DNA of 64,000 nucleotides from an uncultured Alphaproteobacteria bacterium (GTDB taxonomy: Bacteria > Pseudomonadota > Alphaproteobacteria > Geminicoccales > Geminicoccaceae), in the NCBI GenBank assembly GCA_937995535.1, contig CALKJU010000005.1, forward strand, positions 1-64,000. Direction: 5' to 3'. The notes under the pieces are model-generated. The model made no database searches, was not told the DNA's origin, and saw only the letters and a program-made list of their open reading frames with translations. Numbering within the stretch: position 1 is the first letter of the stretch; each line of letters starts with the position of its first letter. Of the stretch, positions 27,007 through 36,522 are shown piece after piece. A program made the translations under genes and the position numbers.

Positions 27007-29865
27007 ATGAGCTTGGCCCTGGTCGTCCTGCTGCCGTTCATCGGCGCGATCCTGCCGCCGCTGATGATCCGCAGCGGGCGCACCGTCTGTGCGACGGTGA
27101 CCGGTAGCGTCACGCTGAGCTCGCTGGTCCTCCTGCTGATCCACGCGCCGGCCGTCTATCGCGGCGAGGTGCCGGTCGTCGCCTACGAGTGGCTGCCCTC
27201 GCTCGGCCTGCGCTTCAGCTTCTTCGCCGACGGCTTCGGCTTGTTCTTCGCCGCCCTGATCCTGGCGATCGGCCTGCTGATCATCATCTACGCCCGCTTC
27301 TATCTCGGCCGCGACGATCCGATGGGGCGGTTCTACTGCTACCTGCTCCTCTTCCAGGGCGCGATGCTGGGCATCGTCCTGTCCGACAACGTCCTGCTCC
27401 TGCTGATCTTCTGGGAGCTGACCAGCCTGTCCTCGTTCCTCCTGATCGGCTACTGGCGGCACCTGCCCGAAGGCCGGCAGGGTGCAAGGATGGCGCTCGC
27501 GGTCACCGGCGGCGGCGGGCTCGCCATGCTCGCCGGCATGCTGCTCCTCGGCCAGATCACCGGCTCCTACGAGCTGACCGAGATCCTCGGCCAAGGCGAA
27601 CTGGTGCGCGCCTCGCCGCTCTATCTGCCGGCGCTGCTGCTGATCCTGCTCGGCGCCTTCACCAAGTCGGCGCAGTTCCCGTTCCACTTCTGGCTGCCGC
27701 ACGCGATGGCGGCACCCACCCCCGTCTCCGCCTACCTGCACTCGGCGACCATGGTGAAGGCCGGGATCTTCCTGCTCGGCCGGCTCTGGCCGGTGCTGGC
27801 CGGCACCGAGGCGTGGTTCCTGATCGTCGGCGGGACCGGCCTCGTCACCATGGTGATCGCCGCCTGGATCGCGCTGTTCAAGGACGATCTCAAGGCGCTG
27901 CTTGCCTTCTCGACGGTCAGCCATCTCGGCCTGGTGACCATGCTGTGGGGCTTCGCGACGCCGTTCGCCGCGGTCGCCGCGGTGTTCCACATCCTCAACC
28001 ACGCGACCTTCAAATGCGCCCTGTTCATGACGGCCGGGATCGTCGACCACGAAGTCCACAGCCGCGACGCGCGCCGCCTCGGCGGCCTGCTCCATCTGAT
28101 GCCGATCACCGGCACGCTGGCGCTCGTCGCCAGCGCCTCGATGGCCGGTCTGCCGCCGCTCAACGGATTCCTGTCCAAGGAGATGATGCTGGAAGCGGCC
28201 GGGCACGCGCGCCCGCCGGCCTATCCCTGGCTCGTTCCCGGCCTTGCCACGTTCGGCGCGCTGCTGTCGGTCGCCTACTCCGCGCGCTACGCGGTCCACG
28301 TCTTCCTCGGCCCGGTGCGCGACGACTATCCCCAGCACCCACACGATCCGCCAGCCGGCATGTGGCTGCCGGTGGCCGTCCTCGTCGCCCTGGTCGTGCT
28401 GATCGGCCTGTTCCCGGCGGCCATCGCCGGGCCGATCGTCGCCGGGGCCAGTGACGCGATCCTCGGCGGCGCCCTGCCGGACTACAAGCTGGCGCTGTGG
28501 CACGGCATCACGCCGGCCCTGCTGATGAGCGCCGTGGCGACCGCGGGTGGCTTGGTCCTGCTCGCACTGTTCTGGCCGGTCCGTGCGGTTCGGGACGCCA
28601 TGCCGCGGCCCGAGGCGAAGCGGATCTTCGACGCCATCGTGCTCGGCGCGGCCAACGCGGCGCGCCGGGCCAGCTACGGCCTCCACAACGGCCAGCTGCA
28701 GCGCTACGTCATGTTCTTCGTCGTCAGCGTGCTGGTGCTGATCCTGGTCGGGTGGCAGACGGGCCGGCTGGATGCCGGAACGCGCGAGCCCCTGGCCGCC
28801 GGCTACCTCGCCGGCATCGCCTGGCTGCTTCTGCTGGCCGGCTGCATCGGAATCGTCGCCTACCACCGGCAGCGCTTCCTCGCGCTGATCCTGACCAGCC
28901 TCGTCGGTCTGATCGTGTCGCTCGCCTTCCTCTATCTGTCCGCCCCGGATCTCGCCCTGACGCAGATCTCGGTCGAGGTCGTGACGACCATCCTGATGCT
29001 GCTCGCGCTCAACTTCCTGCCCAAGGAGACGGTTGCCGAGAGCAGCGTCGCGCGGCGCTTGCGCGATGGCGCTCTGGCGCTGGGCTCCGGGGCCGCGTTC
29101 GCCGCGATCGTGCATGACGTGCTGACCCGCGACTTCACCTCCATCTCGGCCTACCACCTGGAGCAGTCGAAGCCGGGCGGCGGCGGGACGAACGTCGTCA
29201 ACGTCATCCTCGTCGATTTCCGCGGCTACGACACCTATGGCGAGATCATCGTGCTGGGCATCGCCGGGCTCGCGATCTTCGCCCTGCTCGACGGAGCCTT
29301 GCGCGGCCCGGCCGCGCGCCGGCTGGCGCGCTGGGCACCGGATCAGCCCCGCGCCGCCGACCTCCACCCGCTGATCCCGGTGGTCGCGACGCGGGTGATG
29401 CTGCCCTTGGCGTTGATGGTCGGCGTCTACATTTTCCTGCGCGGTCACAACCTGCCGGGCGGCGGCTTCATCTCGGCGCTGGTGGTCGCGATCGCGCTGC
29501 TGATGCAGTACATGGCGAGTGGCTTCGGCTGGGCCGAGCAGCGCATCCGCTTCGACTACCACGTGCTGATCGGCTGGGGCGTGCTGATCGCCGGGCTGAC
29601 CGGCCTCGGGGCGTGGCTGTTCGGGCTGCCCTTCCTCACCAGCGGCTTCGATTACTTCCACTTCCCGGTGGTCGGCGAGGTCGAGCTCGCCACCGCCGCG
29701 ATCTTCGACCTCGGCGTGTTCCTGACCGTGGTCGGCGCGGTGATGGTGGCGCTTGCCAATCTCTCGCGGATCGCGCGGCGCGCGGAGCCGATCCCGGTCC
29801 CGCAGGAGCCGATGGACTACACCGCCCCGGTCCCGGAGCCGGCGACCACGGCGGAGGGCCGCTGA
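27007..29865 (+). CDS. mrpA: Fused MrpA-MrpB subunit of Na+/H+ antiporter
   Basis: The 952-residue membrane protein joins MrpA (a NuoL-like antiporter, about 1-760) and MrpB (about 780-920, with VYIFLRGHNLPGGGFISALV). The NuoL-like core shows FFADGFGLFFAALILAIGLL, FWELTSLSSFLLIGYW and AAPTPVSAYLHSATMVKAG, the typical Lys/His-bearing helices. Mrp complexes exchange cytoplasmic Na+ for protons. The AB fusion is typical of group 2 operons such as rhizobial phaAB. It is the first of six tightly packed genes. Confidence 0.92.
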   Translation: MSLALVVLLPFIGAILPPLMIRSGRTVCATVTGSVTLSSLVLLLIHAPAVYRGEVPVVAYEWLPSLGLRFSFFADGFGLFFAALILAIGLLIIIYARFYLGRDDPMGRFYCYLLLFQGAMLGIVLSDNVLLLLIFWELTSLSSFLLIGYWRHLPEGRQGARMALAVTGGGGLAMLAGMLLLGQITGSYELTEILGQGELVRASPLYLPALLLILLGAFTKSAQFPFHFWLPHAMAAPTPVSAYLHSATMVKAGIFLLGRLWPVLAGTEAWFLIVGGTGLVTMVIAAWIALFKDDLKALLAFSTVSHLGLVTMLWGFATPFAAVAAVFHILNHATFKCALFMTAGIVDHEVHSRDARRLGGLLHLMPITGTLALVASASMAGLPPLNGFLSKEMMLEAAGHARPPAYPWLVPGLATFGALLSVAYSARYAVHVFLGPVRDDYPQHPHDPPAGMWLPVAVLVALVVLIGLFPAAIAGPIVAGASDAILGGALPDYKLALWHGITPALLMSAVATAGGLVLLALFWPVRAVRDAMPRPEAKRIFDAIVLGAANAARRASYGLHNGQLQRYVMFFVVSVLVLILVGWQTGRLDAGTREPLAAGYLAGIAWLLLLAGCIGIVAYHRQRFLALILTSLVGLIVSLAFLYLSAPDLALTQISVEVVTTILMLLALNFLPKETVAESSVARRLRDGALALGSGAAFAAIVHDVLTRDFTSISAYHLEQSKPGGGGTNVVNVILVDFRGYDTYGEIIVLGIAGLAIFALLDGALRGPAARRLARWAPDQPRAADLHPLIPVVATRVMLPLALMVGVYIFLRGHNLPGGGFISALVVAIALLMQYMASGFGWAEQRIRFDYHVLIGWGVLIAGLTGLGAWLFGLPFLTSGFDYFHFPVVGEVELATAAIFDLGVFLTVVGAVMVALANLSRIARRAEPIPVPQEPMDYTAPVPEPATTAEGR

Positions 29866-29866
29866 G

Positions 29867-30217
29867 ATGGAGTTTCTGGTCGCCACCGGCGTCGGCGCGT
29901 TGACGGCGAGCGGGGTCTACCTGCTCCTGCGCGGGCGGACCTTCGCCGTGATCCTCGGCCTCGCGCTCCTCTCCTACGCCGTCAATGTCTATCTCTTCGC
30001 GATGGGCCGGCTCGCCGTCGGCGTACCGCCGATCATCCGCGACGGCGTGACCGCGTACACCGATCCGCTGCCACAGGCGCTCGTGCTGACCGCGATCGTG
30101 ATCTCGTTCGGCATGACCTCGCTGATCGTGATCCTCGCGCTGCGCGCCTATCTCGAGACCGGCGACGACCACGTCTCGGCCGAGCCCCTGGCCGAGCCCG
30201 ACGACGAGCTGGCGTGA
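29867..30217 (+). CDS. mrpC: MrpC subunit (NuoK-like)
   Basis: The 116-residue protein has three membrane helices and is homologous to NuoK: GVYLLLRGRTFAVILGLALLSYAVNVYLF and PLPQALVLTAIVISFGMTSLIVILAL are typical. It starts one base after the mrpAB stop and its end overlaps mrpD (ATGA), so the subunits are probably made in step. It is part of the Mrp Na+/H+ antiporter in the cytoplasmic membrane. Confidence 0.92.
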   Translation: MEFLVATGVGALTASGVYLLLRGRTFAVILGLALLSYAVNVYLFAMGRLAVGVPPIIRDGVTAYTDPLPQALVLTAIVISFGMTSLIVILALRAYLETGDDHVSAEPLAEPDDELA

Positions 30218-31749
30218 TGGGGCACTGGATCGTCGTCCCCGTGATTCTCCCGGCGCTGCTGGCACCGTTCATCATCCTCGCCGCGCGCTTCGACATCGTC
30301 GTCCAGCGCACCCTGTCGATGGCCGGGGCGGTGGCGCTGCTCGCCGTCGCCGTGACGCTCTGGGTCGGTGCCGGCGCCGGCCCGGAGGCCTATCGCCTCG
30401 GCGATTGGCCGGCGCCGTTCGGGATCGTGCTCGTCCTCGACCACCTGTCCGCACTGATGCTGGTGCTGACCGGACTCCTCGCCGTGGCCGTCCTGCTGCA
30501 CGCGATCGACGGCTTCGACGCCCGCGGCCGCCACTTCCACGCCCTGTTCCAGTTCCAGCTCATGGGGCTGAACGGCGCGTTCCTGACCGGCGACGTTTTC
30601 AACCTGTTCGTCTTCTTCGAGGTGCTGCTGATCGCCTCGTACGGCCTGATGCTGCACGGTGCCCAGGAGAAGGCGCTGCGCGCCGGCGTGCAGTATGTGG
30701 CGATCAACCTCGCCGGCTCGACCCTGTTCCTGTTCGCCGTCGGCCTGCTCTACGGGGTCACCGGCACGCTCAACATGGCCGACCTCGCGGTGAAGGTGCC
30801 GCTCGTCGCCGAGGGCGACCGCCCGCTGATCCACATCGCGGGGCTGCTCCTCTTCGCCGTGTTCGCGGTGAAGGCGGCGCTCGTCCCACTCCACTTCTGG
30901 CTGCCCGGCACCTACGCCGCCGCCGGGCCCCCGGTGGCCGCGCTCTTCGCCATCATGACCAAGGTCGGGGCCTATGCGATCCTGCGCATGTCGACCCTGG
31001 TCTTCGGTGCCAACGCCGGCGGGGCCGAGACCTGGCTCGCGGCACCTTGGCTCGTGCCGTTCGGCCTGCTGACGATCGCCGTAGGTGCCGTAGGCGTGCT
31101 CGGCGCCCGCCGGCTGCGCGACCAGACCTGCTTCGCGGTCATCGGCTCGATGGGAACCCTGCTCGCGACGCTGGGCCTCGTCACCCCACAGGGCACCCTT
31201 GCGGCACTCTATTATCTGATCAGCAGCACGCTCGCCGGTGCCAGCCTGTTCCTGGTCTGCGATCTGGTCGAGCGCGGCCGGGCGAGCGGCGACGCCGACA
31301 CGATCGTGCCGACCCCGCCCTTTCGCGGCCAGGAGGTGGTCGCCGGGCTGTTCATGCTGGCGGCGATCTTGATGGCGGGCATGCCGCCCTTGAGCGGCTT
31401 CCTCGGCAAGCTGCTGATCCTGGACGCCGCCGCCACCCATCCCTGGCAGGGCTGGATCTGGGCGGTGATCCTGTCCATGAGCCTGATCGTGATCGTCGGC
31501 TTCGGGCGCGCCGGCAGCACCGTGTTCTGGAAGAGCGCCGCCCTGCCGGCTGCGGTCGGCCCGCACCGGCCCGCGGCCTGCGGCGTCGCCGCGGCGGGCA
31601 CCCTGATCGCGGCCGGGGCGGCCTTGGCGGCCTTCGCCGCGCCCGCGGATGCGGTGCTCTCGCTCATCGCTGCCGAGCTGCACACGCCAGCCGCGTACAT
31701 TCAGGCAGTACTCGGTTCTTCGCCGACGATCCTCGGGGCCGCGCCGTGA
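30214..31749 (+). CDS. mrpD: MrpD subunit (NuoN/M-like antiporter)
   Basis: The 511-residue membrane protein is the second antiporter-like subunit. Seen are FNLFVFFEVLLIASYGLML, VKAALVPLHFWLPGTYAAAGPPVAALFAIMTKVGAY and AGMPPLSGFLGKLLIL, all from the conserved NuoM/N core with its proton-path residues. It overlaps mrpC at the start and mrpE at the end (GTGA). Confidence 0.92.
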   Translation: MMGHWIVVPVILPALLAPFIILAARFDIVVQRTLSMAGAVALLAVAVTLWVGAGAGPEAYRLGDWPAPFGIVLVLDHLSALMLVLTGLLAVAVLLHAIDGFDARGRHFHALFQFQLMGLNGAFLTGDVFNLFVFFEVLLIASYGLMLHGAQEKALRAGVQYVAINLAGSTLFLFAVGLLYGVTGTLNMADLAVKVPLVAEGDRPLIHIAGLLLFAVFAVKAALVPLHFWLPGTYAAAGPPVAALFAIMTKVGAYAILRMSTLVFGANAGGAETWLAAPWLVPFGLLTIAVGAVGVLGARRLRDQTCFAVIGSMGTLLATLGLVTPQGTLAALYYLISSTLAGASLFLVCDLVERGRASGDADTIVPTPPFRGQEVVAGLFMLAAILMAGMPPLSGFLGKLLILDAAATHPWQGWIWAVILSMSLIVIVGFGRAGSTVFWKSAALPAAVGPHRPAACGVAAAGTLIAAGAALAAFAAPADAVLSLIAAELHTPAAYIQAVLGSSPTILGAAP

Positions 31750-32243
31750 GCCTCGTCGGCCGGCTCCTGCCGCATCCACTCCTGAGCCTGACGCTGACCC
31801 TCGTCTGGGTGCTGCTGGCGAACGGCCTCGACGCCGGAACGTTGCTCCTCGGGATCGTCCTCGGGATCGCCATTCCCCTGCTCACGAGACGCTTCTGGCC
31901 GGATCGGCCGAAGCTGCGCAACCCGCTGCGCATGGCGGAGTATGGTCTGGTCGTGCTGTGGGACATCTGCGTCGCGAACGTCCAGGTCGCCTGGATCATC
32001 CTGACCAAGCGCAACGCCGACCTGCGCCCGACCTTCATCGTCATCCCGCTGCAGCTCACCGCACCTGAGGCGATCGCGATGCTGGCCGGGACCATCACGA
32101 TGACCCCCGGTACGGTCTCCTCGGATCTCTCCGACGACGGCGGCAGCCTGCTCGTCCACTGCCTGCATACCGAAGATCCGGCCGGCGTGGTGGCGAACAT
32201 CAAGCGACGCTACGAGGCTCGGCTGCGGGAGATCTTCCCATGA
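31746..32243 (+). CDS. mrpE: MrpE subunit
   Basis: The 165-residue protein begins with a GTG that overlaps the mrpD stop. It has two to three N-terminal membrane helices and the typical ECF-like tail ITMTPGTVSSDLSDDGGSLLVHCL. MrpE is a small subunit of the antiporter. It overlaps mrpF by four bases. Confidence 0.9.
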   Translation: MSLVGRLLPHPLLSLTLTLVWVLLANGLDAGTLLLGIVLGIAIPLLTRRFWPDRPKLRNPLRMAEYGLVVLWDICVANVQVAWIILTKRNADLRPTFIVIPLQLTAPEAIAMLAGTITMTPGTVSSDLSDDGGSLLVHCLHTEDPAGVVANIKRRYEARLREIFP

Positions 32244-32509
32244 TCGAACTGGCGCTGACGATCACCTACGCCGCCGTCGGCGTGTCCCTGCTGTTGAACC
32301 TCGTGCGGCTCGCCCGTGGCCCCGATCCGACCGACCGGATCCTCGCCCTCGACACCATGGTCATCAACGCCATCGCGCTGATCATGCTGCTCGGCATCGC
32401 GCAGCACACCACGCTGCTGTTCGAGGCGGCGATGCTGTTCGCGATGGTCGGGTTCGTGACCACGGTGGCGTTCTGCCGCTTCCTCCTGCGCGGCGACGTG
32501 ATCGAATGA
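32240..32509 (+). CDS. mrpF: MrpF subunit
   Basis: The 89-residue protein has three membrane helices with the family signature RLARGPDPTDRILALDTMVIN and an end AMVGFVTTVAFCRFLLRGDVIE. It is a subunit of the Mrp antiporter; bile-salt sensitivity has been linked to MrpF in some species. It overlaps mrpE by four bases and precedes mrpG by 10 bases. Confidence 0.9.
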   Translation: MIELALTITYAAVGVSLLLNLVRLARGPDPTDRILALDTMVINAIALIMLLGIAQHTTLLFEAAMLFAMVGFVTTVAFCRFLLRGDVIE

Positions 32510-32519
32510 GGGCCTGCCC

Positions 32520-32909
32520 ATGCTGATCGCCGAGGCGGTCGTCGCAGCGCTGCTGCTCACCGGCAGCTTCTTCCTGCTGGTCGGCTCGGTGGGGCTGCTC
32601 AAGCTGCCGGACCTGATGACGCGCCTCCACGCCCCGACCAAGGCCACCACCCTGGGCATCGGCTCGGTCCTGATCGCCTCGGTGGTCTATTTCGCCGCCA
32701 TCGAAGGCCGCGTGTCGATCCATGAGCTGCTGATCACGCTGTTCCTGTTCCTCACCGCACCGGTGACCGCGCACATGGTCGCCAAGGCGCATCTCCACCG
32801 CGACCGCGCCACCGCCGAGCGCCTGCCGCCTGCGGCCGGCGGTGGCGGGTGGGCGACGCTCGACGACGACCCCGAGCCCGGAGCCCGCAGCGAGCCATCG
32901 GGACCATAG
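32520..32909 (+). CDS. mrpG: MrpG subunit
   Basis: The 129-residue protein has three membrane helices and the MrpG core GSVGLLKLPDLMTRLHAPTKATTLGIG. The C-terminal 30 residues are a hydrophilic tail specific to this lineage. It is the last gene of the mrp operon; the arsR-like gene begins 50 bases later. Confidence 0.9.
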   Translation: MLIAEAVVAALLLTGSFFLLVGSVGLLKLPDLMTRLHAPTKATTLGIGSVLIASVVYFAAIEGRVSIHELLITLFLFLTAPVTAHMVAKAHLHRDRATAERLPPAAGGGGWATLDDDPEPGARSEPSGP

Positions 32910-32958
32910 AACCAGAAGACTCGTTGCATGCCGCGTGCGCATCGGCTAGCTCACCCTC

Positions 32959-33282
32959 ATGGATCTCGATACCGCCGCGCGTGTCCTCGCCGAACTCGGC
33001 AACCGCACCCGCCTCGAGGTGCTGCGGCTGCTCGTCCGCGCCGGACCGGGCGGGCTGAGCGTCGGCGAGATCCAAGCCCATCTCGACCTGCCGGCGTCGA
33101 CCCTCGCGTTCCACCTGCGCGGTCTCGTCCAGTCCGGACTGGTGACGCAGGAGCGGCAGAGCCGCCTCGTCCTGTGCCGCCCGTGCCTCGCCGTCCTCGA
33201 CGAGGTGATGGCGTTCCTCCGCGCGGAGTGCTGCCTCGGCGTACCGACGGCGCGCGCCTGCGAGCCCGGACACGCGGCATGA
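32959..33282 (+). CDS. arsR: ArsR-family metalloregulator
   Basis: The 107-residue protein is a winged-helix repressor: ALARVLAELGNRTRLEVLRLL-like dimer helix, then LSVGEIQAHLDLPASTLAFHLRGLV as the DNA-reading part. A C-terminal Cys set (ECC, then a Cys nine residues later) resembles the As(III)-binding C-terminal Cys of the Acidithiobacillus type rather than the helix-4 type. It precedes and probably represses the permease at 33328. Arsenic as inducer is inferred. Confidence 0.85.
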   Translation: MDLDTAARVLAELGNRTRLEVLRLLVRAGPGGLSVGEIQAHLDLPASTLAFHLRGLVQSGLVTQERQSRLVLCRPCLAVLDEVMAFLRAECCLGVPTARACEPGHAA

Positions 33283-33300
33283 CCTTTCGTGCGCCCGACA

Positions 33301-33318
33301 CAACCATATAACCGGTTG
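33301..33318. promoter_or_regulatory. Possible ArsR operator upstream of the permease gene
   Basis: CAACC-N8-GGTTG is an inverted repeat 10 bases before the permease ATG. The same words ACCATA, AACC and GTTGCAT also occur in the arsR upstream region (32903-32929) with a longer middle part. Two related copies before the regulator and its target gene suggest operator sites. Spacing differs, so this is tentative. Confidence 0.4.
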
Positions 33319-33327
33319 CATCACTTC

Positions 33328-34395
33328 ATGGCCACCAACCCCTCGACCTCCCCCGACGCGCTGCCAAGGCAACCTCTTCGCGTTGCCGGACCGTGGCGCG
33401 CCCTGACCCGCGACCGGGTGCTCGTCGCCGTGGTTGCGATCGCGGCGACACTGCTGCTGCTCGTGCCGGCACAGCTTCCGGCCAGCCTGCTGTTCGCTGG
33501 CGACGCGCTCGCCCGGGTGGCGCCCTGGCTCGCCCTCTCGGTGCTGATCGCGGCCGCCGCGAAGGCGACCGGCGCGGACCAGCAGGTCGCGCGCGCCTTT
33601 GCCGGCCGCGAGGCCCAAGCCGTTGTCGCCGCGGCGCTGTTCGGCGCCTTGTCGCCCTTCTGCTCGTGCGGGGTGATCCCGCTGATCGCGGCGCTCCTCG
33701 CTGCCGGCGTGCCGCTGGCACCGGTGATGGCCTTCTGGCTCGCCTCACCGATCATGGATCCGAGCATGTTCGTGCTCACCGCGGCGCAGCTCGGCATGGA
33801 GCTCGCGGTGGCGAAGACGCTCGCGGCAGTGGCCATCGGGCTGCTCGGCGGACTTGTGACGATGCTCGTGACACGTGGCGGCATGCTCGATGGCGCGCTG
33901 AAGGTCGTGGCACTGCCACGCTGCGCCGCCAGGAAGCAGCTCGCGCCAGCGGCGCCGGTGTGGCGGTTCTGGAGCGAGCCGGAGCGGGCGCAGACCTTCG
34001 TTGTGACCGCCGGCGCGACGGCGTGGTTCCTGCTCCGCTGGCTAACGCTGGCGTTCCTGTTGGAGAGCCTGATGGTGGCCTATGTGCCGGCCGAGCTGAT
34101 CGCCGGCTGGCTGGGGCAGGACAGCTCGACGGCGGTGCCGCTCGCCGTGCTCCTCGGCGTTCCGGCCTATCTCAACGGTTTCGCTGCGATCCCGCTGGTC
34201 GGCGGGCTGATCGCCCTCGGCATGAGCCCGGCCGCGGGCCTGGGTTTCATGGTCGCCGGCGGCGTCACCTCGATCCCCGCGGCGGTCGCCGTATGGGCAC
34301 TGGTCCGCCCGAAGGTGTTCGCTCTCTATCTCGGCTTGGCGCTCGCCGGCGCGCTGTCCACCGCGCTGCTCTATGCCCTGTGGCTCGTGCTCTGA
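33328..34395 (+). CDS. Permease of the DUF318 (YraQ/ArsP) family
   Basis: The 355-residue protein has about 8-10 membrane helices in two halves, with the family motif SPFCSCGVIPLIAALLAAGVP (three helix-entry Cys/Ser residues, about 107-127) and a second half with VPLAVLLGVPAYLNGFAAIPLV. ArsP members export trivalent organoarsenicals; YraQ members are less well defined. The preceding arsR supports an arsenic-related role. The start at 33328 follows the possible operator closely; a start at 33289 would run through that operator. Confidence 0.82.
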   Translation: MATNPSTSPDALPRQPLRVAGPWRALTRDRVLVAVVAIAATLLLLVPAQLPASLLFAGDALARVAPWLALSVLIAAAAKATGADQQVARAFAGREAQAVVAAALFGALSPFCSCGVIPLIAALLAAGVPLAPVMAFWLASPIMDPSMFVLTAAQLGMELAVAKTLAAVAIGLLGGLVTMLVTRGGMLDGALKVVALPRCAARKQLAPAAPVWRFWSEPERAQTFVVTAGATAWFLLRWLTLAFLLESLMVAYVPAELIAGWLGQDSSTAVPLAVLLGVPAYLNGFAAIPLVGGLIALGMSPAAGLGFMVAGGVTSIPAAVAVWALVRPKVFALYLGLALAGALSTALLYALWLVL

Positions 34396-34402
34396 ATCGA
34401 AC

Positions 34403-34426
34403 GGGAGGCGGCATCCGCCGCCTCCC
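34403..34426. terminator. Perfect 10-bp hairpin between convergent genes
   Basis: GGGAGGCGGC, a loop of ATCC, and GCCGCCTCCC form a perfect 10-bp stem. It lies eight bases after the permease stop and 30 bases from the convergent phoX stop, so it can end transcripts from both sides. It lacks a U tract, as is common in very GC-rich genomes. Confidence 0.6.
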
Positions 34427-34455
34427 TGGCCGATGGTCGGCCGACCCGAAGCGGG

Positions 34456-36438
34456 TCAGCTCCCGATGATCCCACCGTCTTCCTTGGTGATGACCACCAC
34501 GGAGGGGCGAGGCGGCATGCCGTCCTTGAAGTCCGGCCAGCGCGTCGCCGGATCCTCGAAGGTCGAGACGCGGCCGAACCCAGCCCACTGGTCGCTGTCG
34601 TCGGACGGATGCTGCACGGCCACGAACAGCGCGCGGTCGTCAGCGGTGAAGATCGGGCCGCACAGCTCCGCGCCGACCGGGCAACGGAAGAAGTGCTTCG
34701 AGCTGCCGCGGCTTTCGCCATCGGTCTCGAGCGCCCAGACGCCGTCCGACCGTCCGGTCGCCTTGTCGCTGTTGCCGTCGGTCGCGATCCACAGGCGTCC
34801 CTGATGGTCGACGGCGCAGTTGTCCGGCATGCCGAACCACCCGTCCTTGCTCGTGCCCGGCCCCCACACGGCACCGACCTCGGCGATCGACGGGTCGCCG
34901 CACTTCACCAGGATATCCCAAGTGAACTTCGTCGCCGCATGATCGCCGTCGGGCGGCGTCATCTCGACGATGTGCCCGAAGCGGTTCTCGGCCCGCGGAT
35001 TGGCGGCGTCGATCTGCTCCGCCTTGCGCCGGCTGTTGTTGGTCAACAAGACGAAGACCTTGTTGGTCTTGGGATGCGGCTCGACATCCTCGGGGCGGTC
35101 CATCTTCGTGGCCCCGAGCGCGTCGGCGGCGAGGCGGGCATTGATCAGCACGGTCGCCTGGTCGGGGAAGCCGTTCTCCGCCGTGAGCGGCCCGTGGCCG
35201 TGGACCAGCGGCAGCCACTCGACGGTACCGTCGGCGTCGTAGCGGGCGGCGTACAGCACGCCATCGTCCAGGAGCGCGCTGTTAGCCTTGCCCGCCGCCG
35301 GATCGAAGGTGCCGTTGGACACGTACTTGTAGACGTAGTCGAACCGTTCGTCGTCACCCATGTAGATGACGAGACGCCCATCCTTGTTGACGATGTTCTC
35401 GGCGCCCTCGTGCTTGAAGCGGCCGAGCGCGGTGCGCTTCACCGGGACCGAGTTCGGGTCACTGGGGTCGATCTCGACGATCCAGCCGTGCCGGTTGGCC
35501 TCGTTCGGCTCCTTCGTCACGTCGAACCGGTCGTGATGGGCGCCCCAGCTGTACCAGTTGCCAGGGATCCCGTAGCGCTTGAACGCGGCCGCGTTCGGGT
35601 GGCCCTCGCCGGCCTCGCCCCAGAAATAGCCGTGAAAGTTCTCCTCGCCGCTGAGCCACGTCCCCCACGGCGTGATGCCGCCGGCGCAGTTGTTGAGCAT
35701 GCCGAGAACCTGCGTCCCCGTGGGATCGGCGCTGGTCTTCATCAGGTCGTGCCCGGTGGCGGGGCCGCCGATCGCCATCGGCGTGTCGGCGGTGATGCGC
35801 CGATTGAGCGGGCTGTCCTTGACCACCTGCCAGCGGCCATCGACCTTGCGGATCTCCAGCACCGTGCCGCCATGCGCGGCCATCTCGATGTCGACGAGCT
35901 CCTTGGTCATGTTCTTGAACATGACCTCCTTGGCACTCTGCTCCGCGCCGATGCCGGGGAACATCAGCTCCTCGTTGGTGTACTCGTGGTTGACCACGAG
36001 CAGCGCATGGTCGTCGGCACCGTCGATCGGAACGAGGCCCAGATAGTCGTTGTTGTACCCGAACTGCAGTCTCTGCTTCTCGGCGGTCTGCGCCATCGGG
36101 TCGAACTCGGGCGCACCGGCCACGACCGGATCGCCCCAACGGATCAGAACGTCGGCACGATAGCCCGGCGCGACGTGGTGGTTCTCGTCGACGCCGGCGG
36201 GAATCTCATCGAACCCGAACGACGGCGTCGCGGCCTTGGCGACGCCGGAGGCGGCCAGCAGCGCCGGGCCGAACGTGGCGGAGATCGCCGTCACCGCGAG
36301 CGCGCCGCGCATCAGATCGCGCCGGCTGTAGCGCGCGGCGATGACCTCGCCCATGGTCGGGTTGGGCGTGTCGTTCCGCCCGATGTTCTCCGACTCCTCG
36401 AACTGTTGCGCACGCGTCATTGCAAGGCTTCCAGTCAC
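34456..36438 (-). CDS. phoX: PhoX-family alkaline phosphatase (DUF839)
   Basis: The protein (660 residues) is a Ca2+/Fe-dependent PhoX phosphatase exported by the Tat system: the signal SRRDLMRGALAVTAISATFG is clear. Family segments include LLVVNHEYTNEELMFPG, NNCAGGITPWGTWLSGEENF, MGDDERFDYVYKY and DNCAVDHQGRLWIATDG. The GTG at 36438 is chosen because AGGAGG lies 7 bases before it; an ATG at 36471 and another at 36420 are alternatives. PhoX releases phosphate from esters in the periplasm. No clear Pho box was seen upstream. Confidence 0.92.
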   Translation of the reverse strand: MTGSLAMTRAQQFEESENIGRNDTPNPTMGEVIAARYSRRDLMRGALAVTAISATFGPALLAASGVAKAATPSFGFDEIPAGVDENHHVAPGYRADVLIRWGDPVVAGAPEFDPMAQTAEKQRLQFGYNNDYLGLVPIDGADDHALLVVNHEYTNEELMFPGIGAEQSAKEVMFKNMTKELVDIEMAAHGGTVLEIRKVDGRWQVVKDSPLNRRITADTPMAIGGPATGHDLMKTSADPTGTQVLGMLNNCAGGITPWGTWLSGEENFHGYFWGEAGEGHPNAAAFKRYGIPGNWYSWGAHHDRFDVTKEPNEANRHGWIVEIDPSDPNSVPVKRTALGRFKHEGAENIVNKDGRLVIYMGDDERFDYVYKYVSNGTFDPAAGKANSALLDDGVLYAARYDADGTVEWLPLVHGHGPLTAENGFPDQATVLINARLAADALGATKMDRPEDVEPHPKTNKVFVLLTNNSRRKAEQIDAANPRAENRFGHIVEMTPPDGDHAATKFTWDILVKCGDPSIAEVGAVWGPGTSKDGWFGMPDNCAVDHQGRLWIATDGNSDKATGRSDGVWALETDGESRGSSKHFFRCPVGAELCGPIFTADDRALFVAVQHPSDDSDQWAGFGRVSTFEDPATRWPDFKDGMPPRPSVVVITKEDGGIIGS

Positions 36439-36522
36439 GGCGTTGCCTCCTGGGTGAACGCTGTCATCCACTGCACATCATCGATTGACCGGGTACTATG
36501 GGCGCGTTGCGCGGGCGTGACA

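Noticed and set aside
26845-29886. A 1013-codon open frame on the minus strand opposite the mrpAB gene
   Set aside because: It mirrors the antiporter gene, is full of Asp, Arg, Gln and His repeats, and has no known motif.
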